This document shows positions 13,401 to 22,158 of a stretch of DNA of 64,000 nt, piece by piece (the first letter of the stretch is position 1; each line of letters starts with the position of its first letter). The notes under the pieces are model-generated. The model made no database searches and was not told the DNA's origin. It was given only the letters and a program-made list of their open reading frames with translations. The stretch is from Augochlora pura (Eukaryota > Arthropoda > Insecta > Hymenoptera > Halictidae). Where the stretch lies: the NCBI RefSeq assembly GCF_028453695.1, contig NC_135776.1, forward strand, positions 6,766,663 through 6,830,662, in the 5' to 3' direction. A program made the position numbers and the translations under genes.

Positions 13401-16400
13401 AAAAACTGGAACGTTTACTTTAATAACTTTTATAGATTGAACGTAATATATCGACAATCTTAATCTTATTTTATCTTATTTATATCAATCTTGTTAAAAA
13501 GGCATAAGATTCGCAGTCTGACGATTAATGAAGTCTCGATAAATCCACGATAACGAATAGTAACGACGAGGTGAGCATTAGATTACTCTAATTTTCTATT
13601 CCGCTTTTAAAGAAACATTCCCTGACAATTACCGAGTCTCGATAAATCCGTTATAATGAATAGAAACAGCGAGGTGAGCATTAGAGCATTATGATTTGTG
13701 TATTCTGCTTTTAAAGAAACGTTCTCCAACAATTACCGAGTCTCGATAAATCTACGGTAATGAGTAGAAGCGACCAGGTGAGCATTAGGTCGCGGCACAA
13801 CCGCTTCTGGATCGTTAGCTGTACGCTGAAGAAAGTATGGGTGGCTATTGATTGATGCGAGACAGCTGTAATAATACTATTCTGTTTGTTTAAAGGTTGC
13901 CAATCTGACCGGCGTTGGAACGCTGTCGCGAAGCACTGTGGACGCGTTAGATCCATCGAGGAGGCCTTGGTATATGAAAAAAGGAATCAGAAGACCGTTC
14001 CCTGCTCTAAAATCAAATCGCACTGGACGAAGACTGGCCCGACTGTGGCCCGAAGAAGATGCTTACGATGACCGTGTCACGAATCAGGTGAGAATCGTGT
14101 AAAGATAAGAAGAATCTCCCTCGTTCTAGGATCTCTTGCGCTGCCACGTTGAGTAGCACTATTTTGTTGTTAATAATTTTGCTGGGGGAACGAGACAATT
14201 ATACAATTATTCACAATTATACAGAATTGATCTATTTTTCTATATAGATATATCGTTATCTATTTAACTATATGTATAGCTATATAGCTAGACTACATAC
14301 TATTTATACAATTACATGACTGTATAAAACTATAAGTATGTACCTATACGTACAGCTATTCTAAGATCCTCTCCTGTCAGTATTTGTTTTTTAAAAAAAT
14401 TAATTTCGAAATCATTTGAGCTACCTAATGTCTGTCTATGATCCACTTTTTCTACTTAACGAATAAATCTATTTTGATTTCATCGATTAAACTTGTTATC
14501 GTCGCTCACAATTAACACTACAAAACGACCTTTGCGTTAAAACAAAAGACTCAGCCGAACCTTGTTAGCTTTATCATACAAAAGAACATTTCCTACAATA
14601 TTCCACCTACAGTCTTTAATTAGCTAAAGCACGAAAACAATGAGATCAACGAGATCCGAAGTTAACCACGCGCTTCATTCCACTCGAAAAGAACGCGCCA
14701 CTCAATCTGGTCAGGCTTGTGCACACATTTAGGCTGCCGCGAGTAGTACGCGAGTCGTGAGGACACGGTCGCGCGCGGAAAGTTAGGTGTTAATTTACCA
14801 TGTCAAATGAATTGCATATGGAGTTACGACACCGTTCTCGAGTGCACTAGACTGAAATAAGAACGCGTCACGTCGCCCGGCAGTAGCTTTCATTGAAATT
14901 TCGCGCGCACACGTGCACGGCCACTGTTCACCCCTTTTGTTTACGACATCCGCGGAATCTATTGTTCCCGTATTTGGGACATCGTTCTCAAAGAATTACG
15001 GAGGTGTAAGAAACATTTTTAAGCCGCTATGATTCTTCCACGGCTAGCAACGTTTCCCCGTGGCCGTCGTTGCCGCGGCCACGAATTGTTTTCCTATGAA
15101 AGACCGGACTCTGCGTCATGCAATTACTTTTAGCCACGTTCCCGGTTCGGCATTGATGTTCAACTGGAAAACAAAAGTGGTTCTTTTTTTTCAACAAGGA
15201 GAGAAAAGTATTCATTTATCAAGCTGTTGACGGCGAATAGAGTGCGAGCATTCATATCTCACTTATAATAGATTGCGGATGTCTTATTGCAATTTCGATG
15301 TTCGAAAAGTACTATAAAACACTGGGCGCAGTTAATGAGGCTCTTGTTTCATTCAAGTTTTAATGATATTCTTACAAAGTTAGTAAATGACGTAGCTTCT
15401 TGTTCGAGTTCGATATCTATGGCTGCTCGCGGTATAATAAAGATTCGTCCTGAAGATTTTATACATAATTATTCGTGTCTCTTCGTCATAACGGAAAGTG
15501 TTAGTGTACAGCGTGCCGCATTTTTGCAGTTAATGTTCGTGCCAAACGATTACAATAAAACACTCACGGAGCGTCTATTGAAGAAAATAATGGTACCGCA
15601 TGGTATGTCCGAGGCCAAAGTTGGCCAGGACATATTTCTTCAGCATCGTTGTCCAGTAAACACGTGTACAATCATTAGGGACGATCCTACCGAAGCGGAT
15701 TTGATCCTTTTCAAAGATTATGTGACACACGTGGGCAGAAGATCATCCAAACAGGTACGTAACAATTTACATTCTGGTCAATGAAATGACAATATTCCTC
15801 GTAGCAAAGATTCCATTCGTATCACGTTAATTTTCGTTAATAGATTATAAACTATATCATAATAAATCATATCACTTTTGTAATTTTGGTCTATTTATGA
15901 TTGATATTTATTAATTTCCTATTTATTTCTACTAATTAACGTCGAATTATAGAACTCGATGATTTTCCAACCCCCAATTATAATTAATGATGTCGCCCTC
16001 CAATTGTGAAGTATTTATGAGAAAATGGTCATCAAATATTGCATGTTCGGACGTGTGAACGATAATTGTTTTGGACCGTAGAATGGCTTTTAATTATTAT
16101 GAAAATGTAGCTTGAAATGTAGTTATATACGTCGAATGAGACTGATGCGATTTTCAACAGGTGTGGATGCTGTATTTTTTAGAATGTCCTTATCACACGC
16201 AAAACGTGAAGAACGCAATCATCAATTGGACGGCAACTTATCGGCGTGACAGCGACATAGTCGCGCCCTATGAAAGATGGCAGTATTACGACCCTAGCAT
16301 TACGCAAATAACGCAAACGTTTAATTACGCAGCGAACAAGACTAAAAAGGTAACAGTCTATTTCGACGCTCTTCCAAATTCATTTCCTAAAAATAAGAAC

Positions 16401-18916
16401 TACATGAAATATTAAACCGTTCTGTCGAAAACTAAAATCTATTTATAATATGTAAATTAATCGACACCTTGCGTTCGCGTAATGTGAAATGAATATCTAC
16501 AAAAATGTTTCTCAACACTTTTCCATTACTTTTAACTATTTGATGTTTCGTTAGGCTTCTTAATGATTATGCTACATTTTAAATAGTATAATATCATCTG
16601 AAGGTAGCTTCAGGCCTATTAATTAAATTGTTAATGTCCTAACGCACCGGTTGCCATTTTAGGTGGCTTGGTTTGTTTCCAATTGCCATCCTAGAAATCA
16701 GCGTATGCTTTACGCTAAGGAACTATCGAAACACATTCAAGTGGACATCTATGGGACCTGCGGTACTCTAAGGTGTCCGCGTTCGCAAGCTCAAGCCTGC
16801 TTCGATATGCTTGACGATGACTACAAGTTCTACCTTGCCTTCGAAAACTCGAACTGCAAGGACTATATTACCGAAAAATTCTTCGTCAACGGCCTTGGGT
16901 ATGTAACATTTCTCATATTCCTTCCTGCTTTAATTAAAGATTAATAAAATCATATTGCAATGATAGTATAATATAATTCAAAAATAGTATTACGCGACTC
17001 TTTGTTCCTCATTTCGAAGAAAACAATTCCATTCTTCTCCATTTTAATTAAACATATTACTAACCATTTTATTGAACATCTGTTTCATTATATTTATAAC
17101 ACTTACTGGAACATTTCGTGTAATGAAAGATTATATTACAACTGCGGTACAATTTCGGAACGGTTTTAAGCGCATCTCCGACCGCCATTTTATCTCGTCA
17201 GAAATCTAGTAGCTATTGCAGCAAATCAATATCTCCAACGAGACTTCGTTTCTGCGGGGAATATTTGAGCGACTATAATACACTGTCCACAGAGAGAATT
17301 TTGTTTAAAAACGCGGAGGGGTCCCGAGTCGTTTAGAGAATGCGACAAAATTTTGTTAGGTTGTTACCGTAATTACAGAAGTGTGCTTTCCGCGCAGCTG
17401 TTGTCACCCTTGTTTAGTGCACTTTGGTATATGTAGTGGTCCTTAAGATTCCCTCCTGTCCTACTTCGTTCGAGTGCTGTCATCGCCGAGATTTCGGTAT
17501 GAGGGTGACTGTTACCAGAAAGCAAAGTATCGTTAAACTTCACCACGATATGTCCTACTTTCCGTTTTTTTTATTTCCATAAAAAACTCTCTTCATTCCG
17601 TTTTAATGAGACACGGAAAGAGACGCGAACACTTCTTTTTTCATTTTCATATATCCAACTACGATGAAGATTATAAATTTCATTCATTTATTTAAAAATA
17701 TTTTTGGAGCGTACCTCCTAGCCGCCGTTCTCGAAAAAAATACTTTCGAAAATGATCAGTGTACAATTAATTCGAATTGTTACTGTTTGCTCATTTTAAA
17801 GATAATTATTTTTTACTTGTAATATATCTGCAGCAAGTCTTCATTTTAATCAACTAACAAGTTAACTAACAAATGTGAAAACTAAACAATTAGAGGCTGC
17901 AAAGTTGCATAGCAATTTTTAAATATAGGAACAGAGGAACAGTTCTATGTACAATACTAATAATATTTTGACGAAAACATTAATAATATTTTTCTTCTTA
18001 TCTTCTTCCTGTAGCAATCAGTCTTTTTAGTTTTATAAAGACCCATTCAAAACTCCCGCGCTTTTCAAACTAGTCATACATGTCCGTTGAGTTTACAATT
18101 TCAAAATTATCGCACTGTCTGTGTATTGCATTGACCACATATAGACAATGTTATTTAACAATAAAAATACTATTTGAAACAATAGCAGCGAATATTATAG
18201 AAAGTCATTGAAAATACGATTCGCAATAAAAATTTTTATTTATCATTAATATCCAAGGTTTTAATATCCAACCTTTCCTAGTTACATTAAAAGGTGCCTG
18301 CAACATTAATGATCTTAACTTAAATACTAAAGAAGAAAGTAATCTAATACTGTTCATATTAACAATTCCTACCTATTATTACCAAATCTGTAACAATGAT
18401 TAAATATTTCAAAATTACCTTCTGTCGCATCCACTCCGGACCTTTTCTAGCCGCTTTGGGAACCAAAGATGAACCTTAATCTTAACTGATAAACCAAGAA
18501 GAAGATAGTGTAGTGCTACTTACAGTAACGATCCACTTTGTTCTTTACCGCATTTAGCCACCTTCGCCGTGATTTTGGACGTGATATTCACTTTAATTAT
18601 CGTTCCTTTCCAGACACAATGTCCTGCCTATCGTGATGGGTGCACATCCAACGGATTACGCTCGCAGCGCGCCCTACCGGTCGTACATTCACGTAGACGA
18701 GTTCGAGTCGCCGAAGGAACTGGCAGAGTATCTCCATCGTCTGGACCGTGACGACGAGCTCTACAACTCTTATTTCCGTTGGAAGGGCACCGGCGAGTTC
18801 ATCAACACTTATTTCTGGTGTCGGGTGTGCGCAATGTTGCACGACGAACGGCCGACGAAATTTTACAAAGACGTGAACGAATGGTGGCGTGGCGAAGGCG
18901 TCTGCACGACCAGCTC
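7338..18916 (+). CDS. FucTA: Core alpha-1,3-fucosyltransferase (FucTA-like, GT10), spliced, C-terminus in gap
   Basis: Glycoprotein 3-alpha-L-fucosyltransferase (EC 2.4.1.214 type). It transfers fucose from GDP-fucose to the Asn-linked core GlcNAc in alpha-1,3 linkage, making the HRP epitope of insect neural glycoproteins, as a Golgi type II membrane enzyme. Joining six exons (7338-7499, 13896-14087, 15530-15754, 16161-16349, 16663-16898, 18614-18916) gives 436 residues up to the gap with no internal stop. Residues 1-11 are a short cytosolic tail and about 12-29 a membrane anchor (FLYVLCLSGLLLVILNLL); a stem follows. Catalytic-domain landmarks are CPVNTCTI (159-166), NWTATYRRDSDIVAPYERW (215-233), VAWFVSNC (257-264), VDIYGTCG (283-290), the GT10 signature FENSNCKDYITEKF (316-329), VLPIVMGA (338-345), and YFWCRVCA (401-408). 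The order and wording match Drosophila FucTA far better than FucTB, C or D as I recall them. Start: ATG 7338 immediately precedes the anchor; an in-frame GTG at 7278 is not a credible eukaryotic start. The last residues and stop lie in or after the N gap. Confidence 0.95.
7650..8597. mobile_element. piggyBac-type non-autonomous element with 19-bp TIRs and TTAA
   Basis: CCCTTTTAGTGCCGAACGA at 7650-7668 is repeated exactly in inverse orientation at 8579-8597. The right end abuts TTAA (8598-8601). On the left, TTAA lies at 7644-7647, two A bases away from the CCC. A CCC terminus and TTAA target duplication are hallmarks of the piggyBac superfamily. The right end also has an 18-bp perfect palindrome (ACGACGATATATCGTCGT, 8566-8583). 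At about 950 bp it is too short to encode a full piggyBac transposase. The only long frame (8130-8375, + strand) is not recognisably transposase, so I treat it as non-autonomous or decayed. It lies in intron 1 of FucTA. Confidence 0.8.
10382..10493. mobile_element. Small TA-flanked foldback MITE (about 112 bp)
   Basis: The left end TACAGGATATTCCAGAAGTC and the inverse of the right end, TACCGGGTGAGTCGAAAGTC, align as imperfect terminal inverted repeats (both followed by AC) with TA on each side. The centre has a second palindromic pair around TAACTC...GAGAAAGTTA. The size and TA flanks suit a Tc1/mariner-type MITE. The TIR match is only about 14 of 22 positions by eye, so this is moderate evidence. 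Confidence 0.45.
11265..11345. repeat. TATAATATTA simple repeat
   Basis: Tandem TATAATATTATAATATAA variants with no coding content; an AT microsatellite within intron 1. Confidence 0.7.
12706..13790 (+). repeat. Degenerate ~104-bp tandem array bearing splice-donor-like motifs
   Basis: Five diverged copies of a unit start near 12706, 13265, 13531, 13634 and 13738; the last three are spaced 103-104 bp. Shared blocks are GAGTCTCGATAAATCC, TAATGAATAGAAAC, GAGGTGAGCATTAG, and a later TATTCTGCTTTTAAAG. GGTGAGC occurs at 12744, 13304, 13570, 13673 and 13777. The array lies in FucTA intron 1 and ends about 100 bases before exon 2. The real exon 2 acceptor (TATTCTGTTTGTTTAAAG) resembles the TATTCTGCTTTTAAAG block of the unit. 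Confidence 0.8.
13896..14087 (+). CDS. FucTA: FucTA coding exon 2 (stem)
   Basis: Encodes residues 55-118, opening VANLTGVGTL and containing RRPWYMKKGIRRPFPALKSN and RLARLWPEEDAYDDRVTNQ. The acceptor TTGTTTAAAG ends at 13895 and the donor is CAG|GTGAGA, phase 0 at both ends. It is stem sequence with two N-glycosylation sequons (NLT, NRT). The RRPWYM...LWPEED...RVTNQ pattern is shared with other insect FucTA proteins as I remember them. Confidence 0.92.
14088..15529 (+). other. FucTA intron 2
   Basis: Begins GTGAGA and ends TTTTTGCAG. 14205-14345 is an ATATAG/CTATATA simple-sequence tract. 14650-14910 is distinctly richer in CpG (CGCGAGTAGTACGCGAG, GGTCGCGCGCGG) and could be an intronic regulatory block or alternative promoter, although I see no coding sequence. 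A frame open from 15287 into exon 3 is readthrough of the intron and not a separate gene. Confidence 0.8.
15530..15754 (+). CDS. FucTA: FucTA coding exon 3 (N-terminal catalytic domain)
   Basis: Encodes residues 119-193, beginning LMFVPNDYNKT and including DIFLQHRCPVNTCTI and EADLILFKDY. The acceptor is TTTTTGCAG (ends 15529) and the donor CAG|GTACGT, phase 0 at both ends. The Cys pair at 159 and 164 is typical of this part of insect core fucosyltransferases. Confidence 0.93.
15755..16160 (+). other. FucTA intron 3
   Basis: A 406-base AT-rich intron from GTACGT to TTTTCAACAG. No other feature is seen. Confidence 0.9.
16161..16349 (+). CDS. FucTA: FucTA coding exon 4 (YRRDSDIV motif)
   Basis: Encodes residues 194-256, from VWMLYFLECPYHTQ through NWTATYRRDSDIVAPYERW to NYAANKTKK. 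The TYRRDSD segment is the first conserved GT10 block. The acceptor is TTCAACAG and the donor AAG|GTAACA, phase 0. It contains sequons NWT and NKT. Confidence 0.95.
16350..16662 (+). other. FucTA intron 4
   Basis: A 313-base AT-rich intron from GTAACA to TTGCCATTTTAG. No other feature is seen. Confidence 0.9.
16663..16898 (+). CDS. FucTA: FucTA coding exon 5 (GT10 fucosyltransferase signature)
   Basis: Encodes residues 257-334 plus two bases of codon 335. It starts VAWFVSNCHPRNQR and carries the alpha-1,3-fucosyltransferase signature FENSNCKDYITEKF, which binds GDP-fucose in the family. The acceptor is CCATTTTAG and the donor TTGG|GTATGT. It ends in phase 2, which matches the single leading base of exon 6. 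Confidence 0.96.
16899..18613 (+). other. FucTA intron 5
   Basis: A 1.7-kb phase-2 intron from GTATGT to CCTTTCCAG. 17150-17530 is less AT-rich. Two similar segments around 18280-18360 and 18430-18530 (both with CTTAA...AAGAAGAA...GTAAT-like wording) look like an old local duplication. I see no other gene or RNA. Confidence 0.85.
18614..18916 (+). CDS. FucTA: FucTA coding exon 6 (C-terminal catalytic end, truncated by gap)
   Basis: Completes codon 335 and encodes residues 336-436: HNVLPIVMGAHPTDYARSAP, then SYIHVDEFESPKELAEYL, YNSYFRWKGTGEFINTYFW, CRVCAMLHDERP, VNEWWRGEGVCTTS. Sequence stops at the N gap. Drosophila FucTA has only a short hydrophilic tail after VCTT, so perhaps 10-40 residues are missing. 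The first post-gap bases can read Gly-Gly-Asp-stop (stop at 19028-19030), but the frame across a gap of arbitrary size cannot be verified. Confidence 0.94.
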
Positions 18917-19016
18917 NNNNNNNNNNNNNNNNNNNNNNNNNNNNNNNNNNNNNNNNNNNNNNNNNNNNNNNNNNNNNNNNNNNNNNNNNNNNNNNNNNNN
19001 NNNNNNNNNNNNNNNN
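18917..19016. other. Assembly gap (100 N)
   Basis: Exactly 100 N, the usual placeholder for a gap of unknown length. It interrupts the 3' end of FucTA. The right flank is a run of seven G (19017-19023). Confidence 0.98.
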
Positions 19017-19850
19017 GGGGGGGCGATTAGATTACATCGATCTTCGATCCACACGGAGATCCTCTCGTGTTTTCACGCGACGGGTGTGCGAGGAGGAGAA
19101 CGCAGCCTGCGTAGGAAAAGACTGCCGACTGCGAATTCGATGGATAAACGATTCGACGTACCGAAGAATTTGTACTTTTCGACGAACAACGTGGACTTTT
19201 ACACATCAAGCTAGTATATCTAACTCGAAGAGGGAGCCGCTGTTTCTCGCTGATGTGATAGGAATCTAATCGTACAATTATCATTCGATTGTTTGGGTTT
19301 CATGCGTTCGACGAATTCGATGTTCCTGCGTTTGAATCATTAGTCGTTCAGGTTTCGTGGTAGCTCGTACAAAATCACATTGGTGCTGATCTGTAAAGGT
19401 GTCCTAACAAGAGCGTACGATTTGTTCCTTGAACACGTCATTGTTTCGAAAAAGTGGGGATACTTTTATTTTAGTGTTGAATATTTACATTGTGATTGAA
19501 CGCGGAGCAGAATATGATTCGCTCCTGCTCTTCGAACGGAGTTTATCATTCGATTTTCGCGTGATTGCGTTGATTCGATCTTGGCACTGGTGCGTCGAAT
19601 CTCCGTTTTGAAATTGGCGCGCCGAATCACTGTTCGAAGATGGCGCGCGATTCAAGTCTTGCGCTCTTGGTGGCAATTTTATACTTTTAATTGTTGGTTG
19701 TCGAAGATGGTTTACGCACAGAGTAATTTGTTTTAACGTGACGTTCGATACGCATTTTGTATAGTGTTCCTTCAACGATTCTGTCTATTTGGATGAGGTT
19801 TTACTTGTGTTTTTTTTGGCGAGTCAATGACCAGTATTCAAGGTAAAAAT
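19017..19850 (+). other. Probable FucTA C-terminal end and 3' UTR
   Basis: This post-gap segment is markedly less AT-rich than the sequence after about 19850, as expected for transcribed exon. It has a possible terminal stop (19028-19030) but no recognisable protein beyond it. I saw no AATAAA in 19017-20100; the ATTAAA near 20124 is only a candidate polyadenylation signal. Long frames here disagree between strands and are not credible genes. Confidence 0.45.
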
Positions 19851-21922
19851 TTGCATTTGATTTCATAGAAGATACTATTTAAAAATTTTCATTCGCATGA
19901 ACGAATTAATCAAATGTATTCATTTACAGATTCGTTATTGTAACAATATTACGCGACACGCGCGATAGTAAAATGTTTAGTTTCTTCATATTCAATTAGA
20001 AATGAAGTTTATGTCAGAATTTCTTTCAGTGTAATGTAATTACATCTTATAAGAAATCAATCTTGTCGATCGTTACACGTAAAACAATATTTTTTAATTC
20101 TGAAAGTAAATAGAAAGCGATGATATTAAATAGAAGCATCAAATTTGAGCATATGAATGTTAACGTAGCTTTAAATGTTCCTGGAAATCCAAAGACGTAG
20201 ACCTGCAAAGTTTATGTTTGTCCATCGTTTAGATATTTATTCATTGCACGCGTACCAGCATGTTCAATGAATATTTATCTGTTTTTAGATAAACTGCTCA
20301 TGTGGGTTCGAATCTTGAGGGCACTCGCTTTATACTCATTTAAATGTCAGTTACAGAAACTGCGTATGTATAGACTTGAAATCATAAACTACACTGTATA
20401 GGAAATAGTGATAATTTTTTCTACTCTTTCCATGACTTTTGATAAGAAGAAAAACGCAATGTTTACACGAAAAAGGAATGCCCAATAATATGTAACATAC
20501 CATCTATCAGGAAATGTTTATCTTGAAAGAATTGCAGTTTATTTTAATTAGATATTATCGGATAAGGCACTCTTCTAATTCATTATTTTCCAATAGATTG
20601 GTCAGAATATGTAGTAATGTATAATTATGTTCTCTGCGTAACAATTTAATGGTACAATTATTTCTTCAGTGAGAAATGACTCTTCGTTTAGTATGTTGCA
20701 AAGAGACAATTATTGGCATAATGCACCACTGTTCCATATTAAACACATTTTACAATTGCAAGAAGAATTGCGTAGATCGTTCGAAAGAATGGTAACATTT
20801 CCAATGAACAAATTAATGTCTCATATAATAAACCATACGTATATTTACACAATGGTTTTAAAACAGGCTAAGTGGAAGGTAAAACTCGCTAATTTAGAGA
20901 ATTACAAGATCATGTAACCGTGACATTAAATAGAATAATTAGTCCCCAACATAGACAAATATGTTATCAAATGATTTACATAATTATGTAACATATTTTG
21001 CATCGATTTGCAATGTACAAAAATTTCATTTTAAGCATCACAGACGGATGATTTATTTGAAAATTTTCACAATGATTTTTGAATGAACGTTTAATTGAAC
21101 TTTGGAGTCTTTTATTGTCACGAAAGTATTTCATAATACCGAGCTAGTTGCCTCGAACAAAAATTAGGTTTTCGTTAAAAATGAGTTCCTCTATCTGCAC
21201 AGAGAGTACCATAATTTTCCGAGTTCCCCTAACTTCCGTTGCGTACATTAAGACTCTCCGAATGTGATGTCTACGATTAACGATATGTTGAAGTCGATGT
21301 ACAATGATAGGCTAATGATTTCTGTGAATATTCTTGAGCTTCATGTGCAGCTGTATAGTAATTCAAAGTTCTAAGATTATTCATGATGAATGGAATTGAT
21401 AAATGTACAAAACCAAACGAGAATTGTTTATCGTTCGTATAGTACGAACCAATTAGAGAACTCACCCCCTTTCGGTTTGAACCTACACGCGCCAGTTTCT
21501 AAGTAGTACGAGTCCGCGTTTGGCGATCACACCTTCCCAAATACATTGTCTGGAACATTCTGGAATATCAATAAATTCTCGTCTTGATTTTATTCGAACT
21601 CCACGATCCGTTCGTTCTGGAGTAAAAAACACTAAATTAAGTTCTCGAACGCGAGCGTTGCGAGGCAAAGTTTGGTCGGTTGCCGGCCACTGCCGCAGAC
21701 AATGAATTCTCATGTTACATCGGTGTGTATTCGATACGTTGTAAATGTACAGTTGTTGTTTGTAACATATGTCGTCACGTATGTGAGATTTTTACCGAGT
21801 CTAGTCGAATGTAACTTCGTCGAAGCCGTTCTTCGAGTTCTTTTTCATCGCTACATACACGGCGAGTACCTGTCCGAATGATTCCTAATTTATTTTCGGT
21901 GGTAACTAACTCGGCAGACTTA
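19851..21922. other. Intergenic AT-rich region
   Basis: Mostly AT-rich. It contains one splice-flanked open segment (20670-20878) and a GC-richer patch at 21480-21720 with overlapping frames on both strands. No promoter can be placed. Confidence 0.5.
20670..20878 (+). CDS. Possible exon of an unrecognised gene
   Basis: An acceptor-like TTATTTCTTCAG (AG at 20668-20669) precedes a frame that stays open to TAA at 20914-20916. A weak donor AAG|GTAAAA lies at 20879. The peptide (RNDSSFSMLQRDNYWHNAPL, then HIKHILQLQEELRRSFERM...) is amphipathic with a helix-like LQLQEELRRSFERM segment, and its composition looks more protein-like than neighbouring frames. I recognise no family. It could equally be chance open sequence. 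Confidence 0.22.
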
Positions 21923-22158
21923 GGCTCCCAGTCTGGAAATTTAAAAAACTATTAAACCCTCGAGTTAAAAACTTTTTATTGCTTAAATTCACTGTAACAA
22001 TTGTTGATTTTAATTTGTTTGAACTAGATCTATTGATTTAAATCTAATTAATCTATCTTTTCTATCTGTTAAAACAAATAAAATAATAGCATGTATACAT
22101 TTCTCAATTCGATTTGTAAAATTGGATTGTTATAACTAAAATTTCTGGACTGGGAGCC
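21923..22158. mobile_element. TA-flanked MITE with GGCTCCCAGTC terminal repeats
   Basis: GGCTCCCAGTCTGGAAATTT at the left end is matched inversely by AAATTTCTGGACTGGGAGCC at the right end with two mismatches. TA sits immediately outside each end (21921-21922 and 22159-22160). The interior is AT-rich without an ORF. The TA duplication and 236-bp size fit a Tc1/mariner-derived MITE. It lies downstream of FucTA. Confidence 0.8.

Larger units (their letters stand above)
7500..13895 (+). other. FucTA intron 1 (6.4 kb)
   Basis: Phase-0 intron from GTATAG to TTTAAAG. It contains a piggyBac-type element (7650-8597), a small foldback element (10382-10493), A/T simple repeats at 11265-11345 and 12955-13080, and the degenerate tandem array at 12706-13790. 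Since both flanking exons are phase 0, a small additional exon of length divisible by three could be missed. A CpG-richer patch at 10700-11110 might be regulatory. I found no other coding signal. Confidence 0.75.

Noticed and set aside
15287..15784. 165-codon frame as a separate gene
   Set aside because: Only its part from 15530 to 15754 is FucTA exon 3; the rest is intron sequence that happens to be open.
18633..19269. Long frames read across the N gap (to 19214 or 19269)
   Set aside because: The gap length is a placeholder, so frame continuity is meaningless, and the post-gap peptides resemble no fucosyltransferase tail.
20300..20325. GTTCGAATC word resembling a tRNA T-loop
   Set aside because: The flanking bases do not form a 5-bp T-stem and no cloverleaf could be drawn.
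21483..21713. Minus-strand 76-codon frame with a GTGAGT donor nearby
   Set aside because: The opposite strand is open over much the same span, no domain is recognisable, and the donor lies beyond the frame's stop. Most likely GC-rich non-coding DNA.
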